Of a stretch of DNA of 64,000 nt, positions 63,714-64,000 are shown piece by piece. A program made the translations under genes and the position numbers. Location: positions 1-64,000 of the forward strand of contig DUSF01000048.1 in NCBI GenBank assembly GCA_012842745.1, given 5' to 3'. Under the pieces are notes generated by a model. It was not told where the DNA came from and searched no databases. It worked only from the letters and a program-made list of their open reading frames with translations. Source of the stretch: Bacillus sp. (in: firmicutes) (GTDB taxonomy: Bacteria > Bacillota > Bacilli > Bacillales > Bacillaceae_J). Position 1 is the first letter of the stretch; each line of letters begins with the position of its first letter.

Positions 63714-64000
63714 TTAATCTCCGCATAAAGCAGGTGTAATCTCAATATTTGGCATCATATCCTTATATTGATAGCCGCAAATCACTTTCACTCGCTTAAA
63801 AAACTTAAATAATCTTTCGTTTGGGTGCGCCTTTTCCTTGTATTCATTGATAACGCCTTCCACTACCTCGACAACTCTATCAGGATCAATGCCCTCTTCA
63901 ACCATTTGTCCTGAATGAGCTGTACGGCCAACAGGCTTGGCCCCAATAAACAAATCAAATTTTCCTTGCCTGTAGACGAGTCCAATATCCTCTTTCACGG
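63714..64000 (-). CDS. cbiH60: C-terminal part of CbiH60 (nitrite/sulfite reductase-like domain), cut by window edge
   Basis: The visible 95 codons are the 3' end of a gene that continues past the right edge. EDIGLVYRQGKFDLFIGAKPVG, VVEVVEGVINEYKEKAHPNERLFKFFKRV and a late Cys are typical of the ferredoxin-like half-domain of nitrite/sulfite reductases. In the B. megaterium cobI operon the gene before cbiX is cbiH60, a precorrin-3B C17-methyltransferase with just such an iron-sulfur C-terminal domain. The rest of the pathway is present here but cbiH is not, so CbiH60 is the best guess. A free-standing nitrite reductase-like gene is the alternative. The GTG at 63998 is probably an internal Val codon. 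Confidence 0.7.
   Translation of the reverse strand, partial: VKEDIGLVYRQGKFDLFIGAKPVGRTAHSGQMVEEGIDPDRVVEVVEGVINEYKEKAHPNERLFKFFKRVKVICGYQYKDMMPNIEITPALCGD

Overview
The window comes from a low-GC, Gram-positive, endospore-forming member of the Bacillaceae. Gene content and order follow the Bacillus subtilis yla-cta, ykt-pdh and yku regions. Sporulation-linked families are present (YlaJ/YhcN, a Spo0E-like protein), as are an SR1/SR1P locus and strong AGGAGG-type ribosome binding sites. TTG and GTG starts are common. I saw no rRNA, tRNA, CRISPR array, prophage or intact insertion sequence.

Layout. 0.2-1.5 kb: a YugN-like protein, an Asp23/Gls24-family protein and a GNAT acetyltransferase. 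1.5-9 kb: the caa3 cytochrome c oxidase cluster ctaG-F-E-D-C-B on the minus strand with ctaA divergent. 9-16.5 kb: cell division and 'yla' housekeeping genes (ftsW, ylaN, phoH, ylaJ, ylaI, ylaH, typA, ylaF); the pyruvate carboxylase gene that sits between ftsW and ctaA in B. subtilis is not here. 16.5-25.4 kb: suhB-like phosphatase, yktB, yktA, a flavin oxidoreductase, speA, the SR1 small RNA encoding SR1P, and three lipoproteins (M23 peptidase, polysaccharide deacetylase, thioredoxin-like). 25.5-30.4 kb: the pyruvate dehydrogenase operon pdhABCD, with a small palindromic repeat between pdhB and pdhC. 30.5-39.5 kb: ykyA, peptide deformylase, rpoY-rnjA, ktrC, ykuV, ykuS, an MFS exporter, the c-di-AMP receptor darB, ykuJ and an MBL-fold hydrolase. 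39.5-52 kb: ykuI (EAL), an aminotransferase, ykuE, ppk-ppx, a PCYCGC lipoprotein, ykyB, an HD-GYP protein, cheV and small genes. 52-64 kb: an anaerobic-type cobalamin operon reading leftwards from the right edge: (cbiH60 C-terminus)-cbiX-J-C-D-ET-L-F-G-A-cobQ-sirC-like-cobA, with many 4-11 nt overlaps.

Most notable observation: the PCYCGC lipoprotein gene (48006-48485, minus) has one in-frame UGA at codon 114. As I recall the family, a cysteine of a CxxC motif stands there. The reading frame continues intact for 45 more codons to a family-like TPTPMP tail and a terminator. A hairpin with a G-containing 5-nt loop lies 17-31 nt after the UGA, where a bacterial SECIS element would be. This is best read as a candidate selenoprotein with a UxxC motif.

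Other points: a complete SR1-like transcription unit (promoter, cre-like site, SR1P, terminator); a 247-bp nested imperfect palindrome between ykuE and ppk; a 21-nt motif shared by three intergenic hairpins; a previously unlabelled 47-aa zinc-ribbon protein; and several effectors of cyclic dinucleotide signalling (DarB, KtrC, YkuI, HD-GYP).
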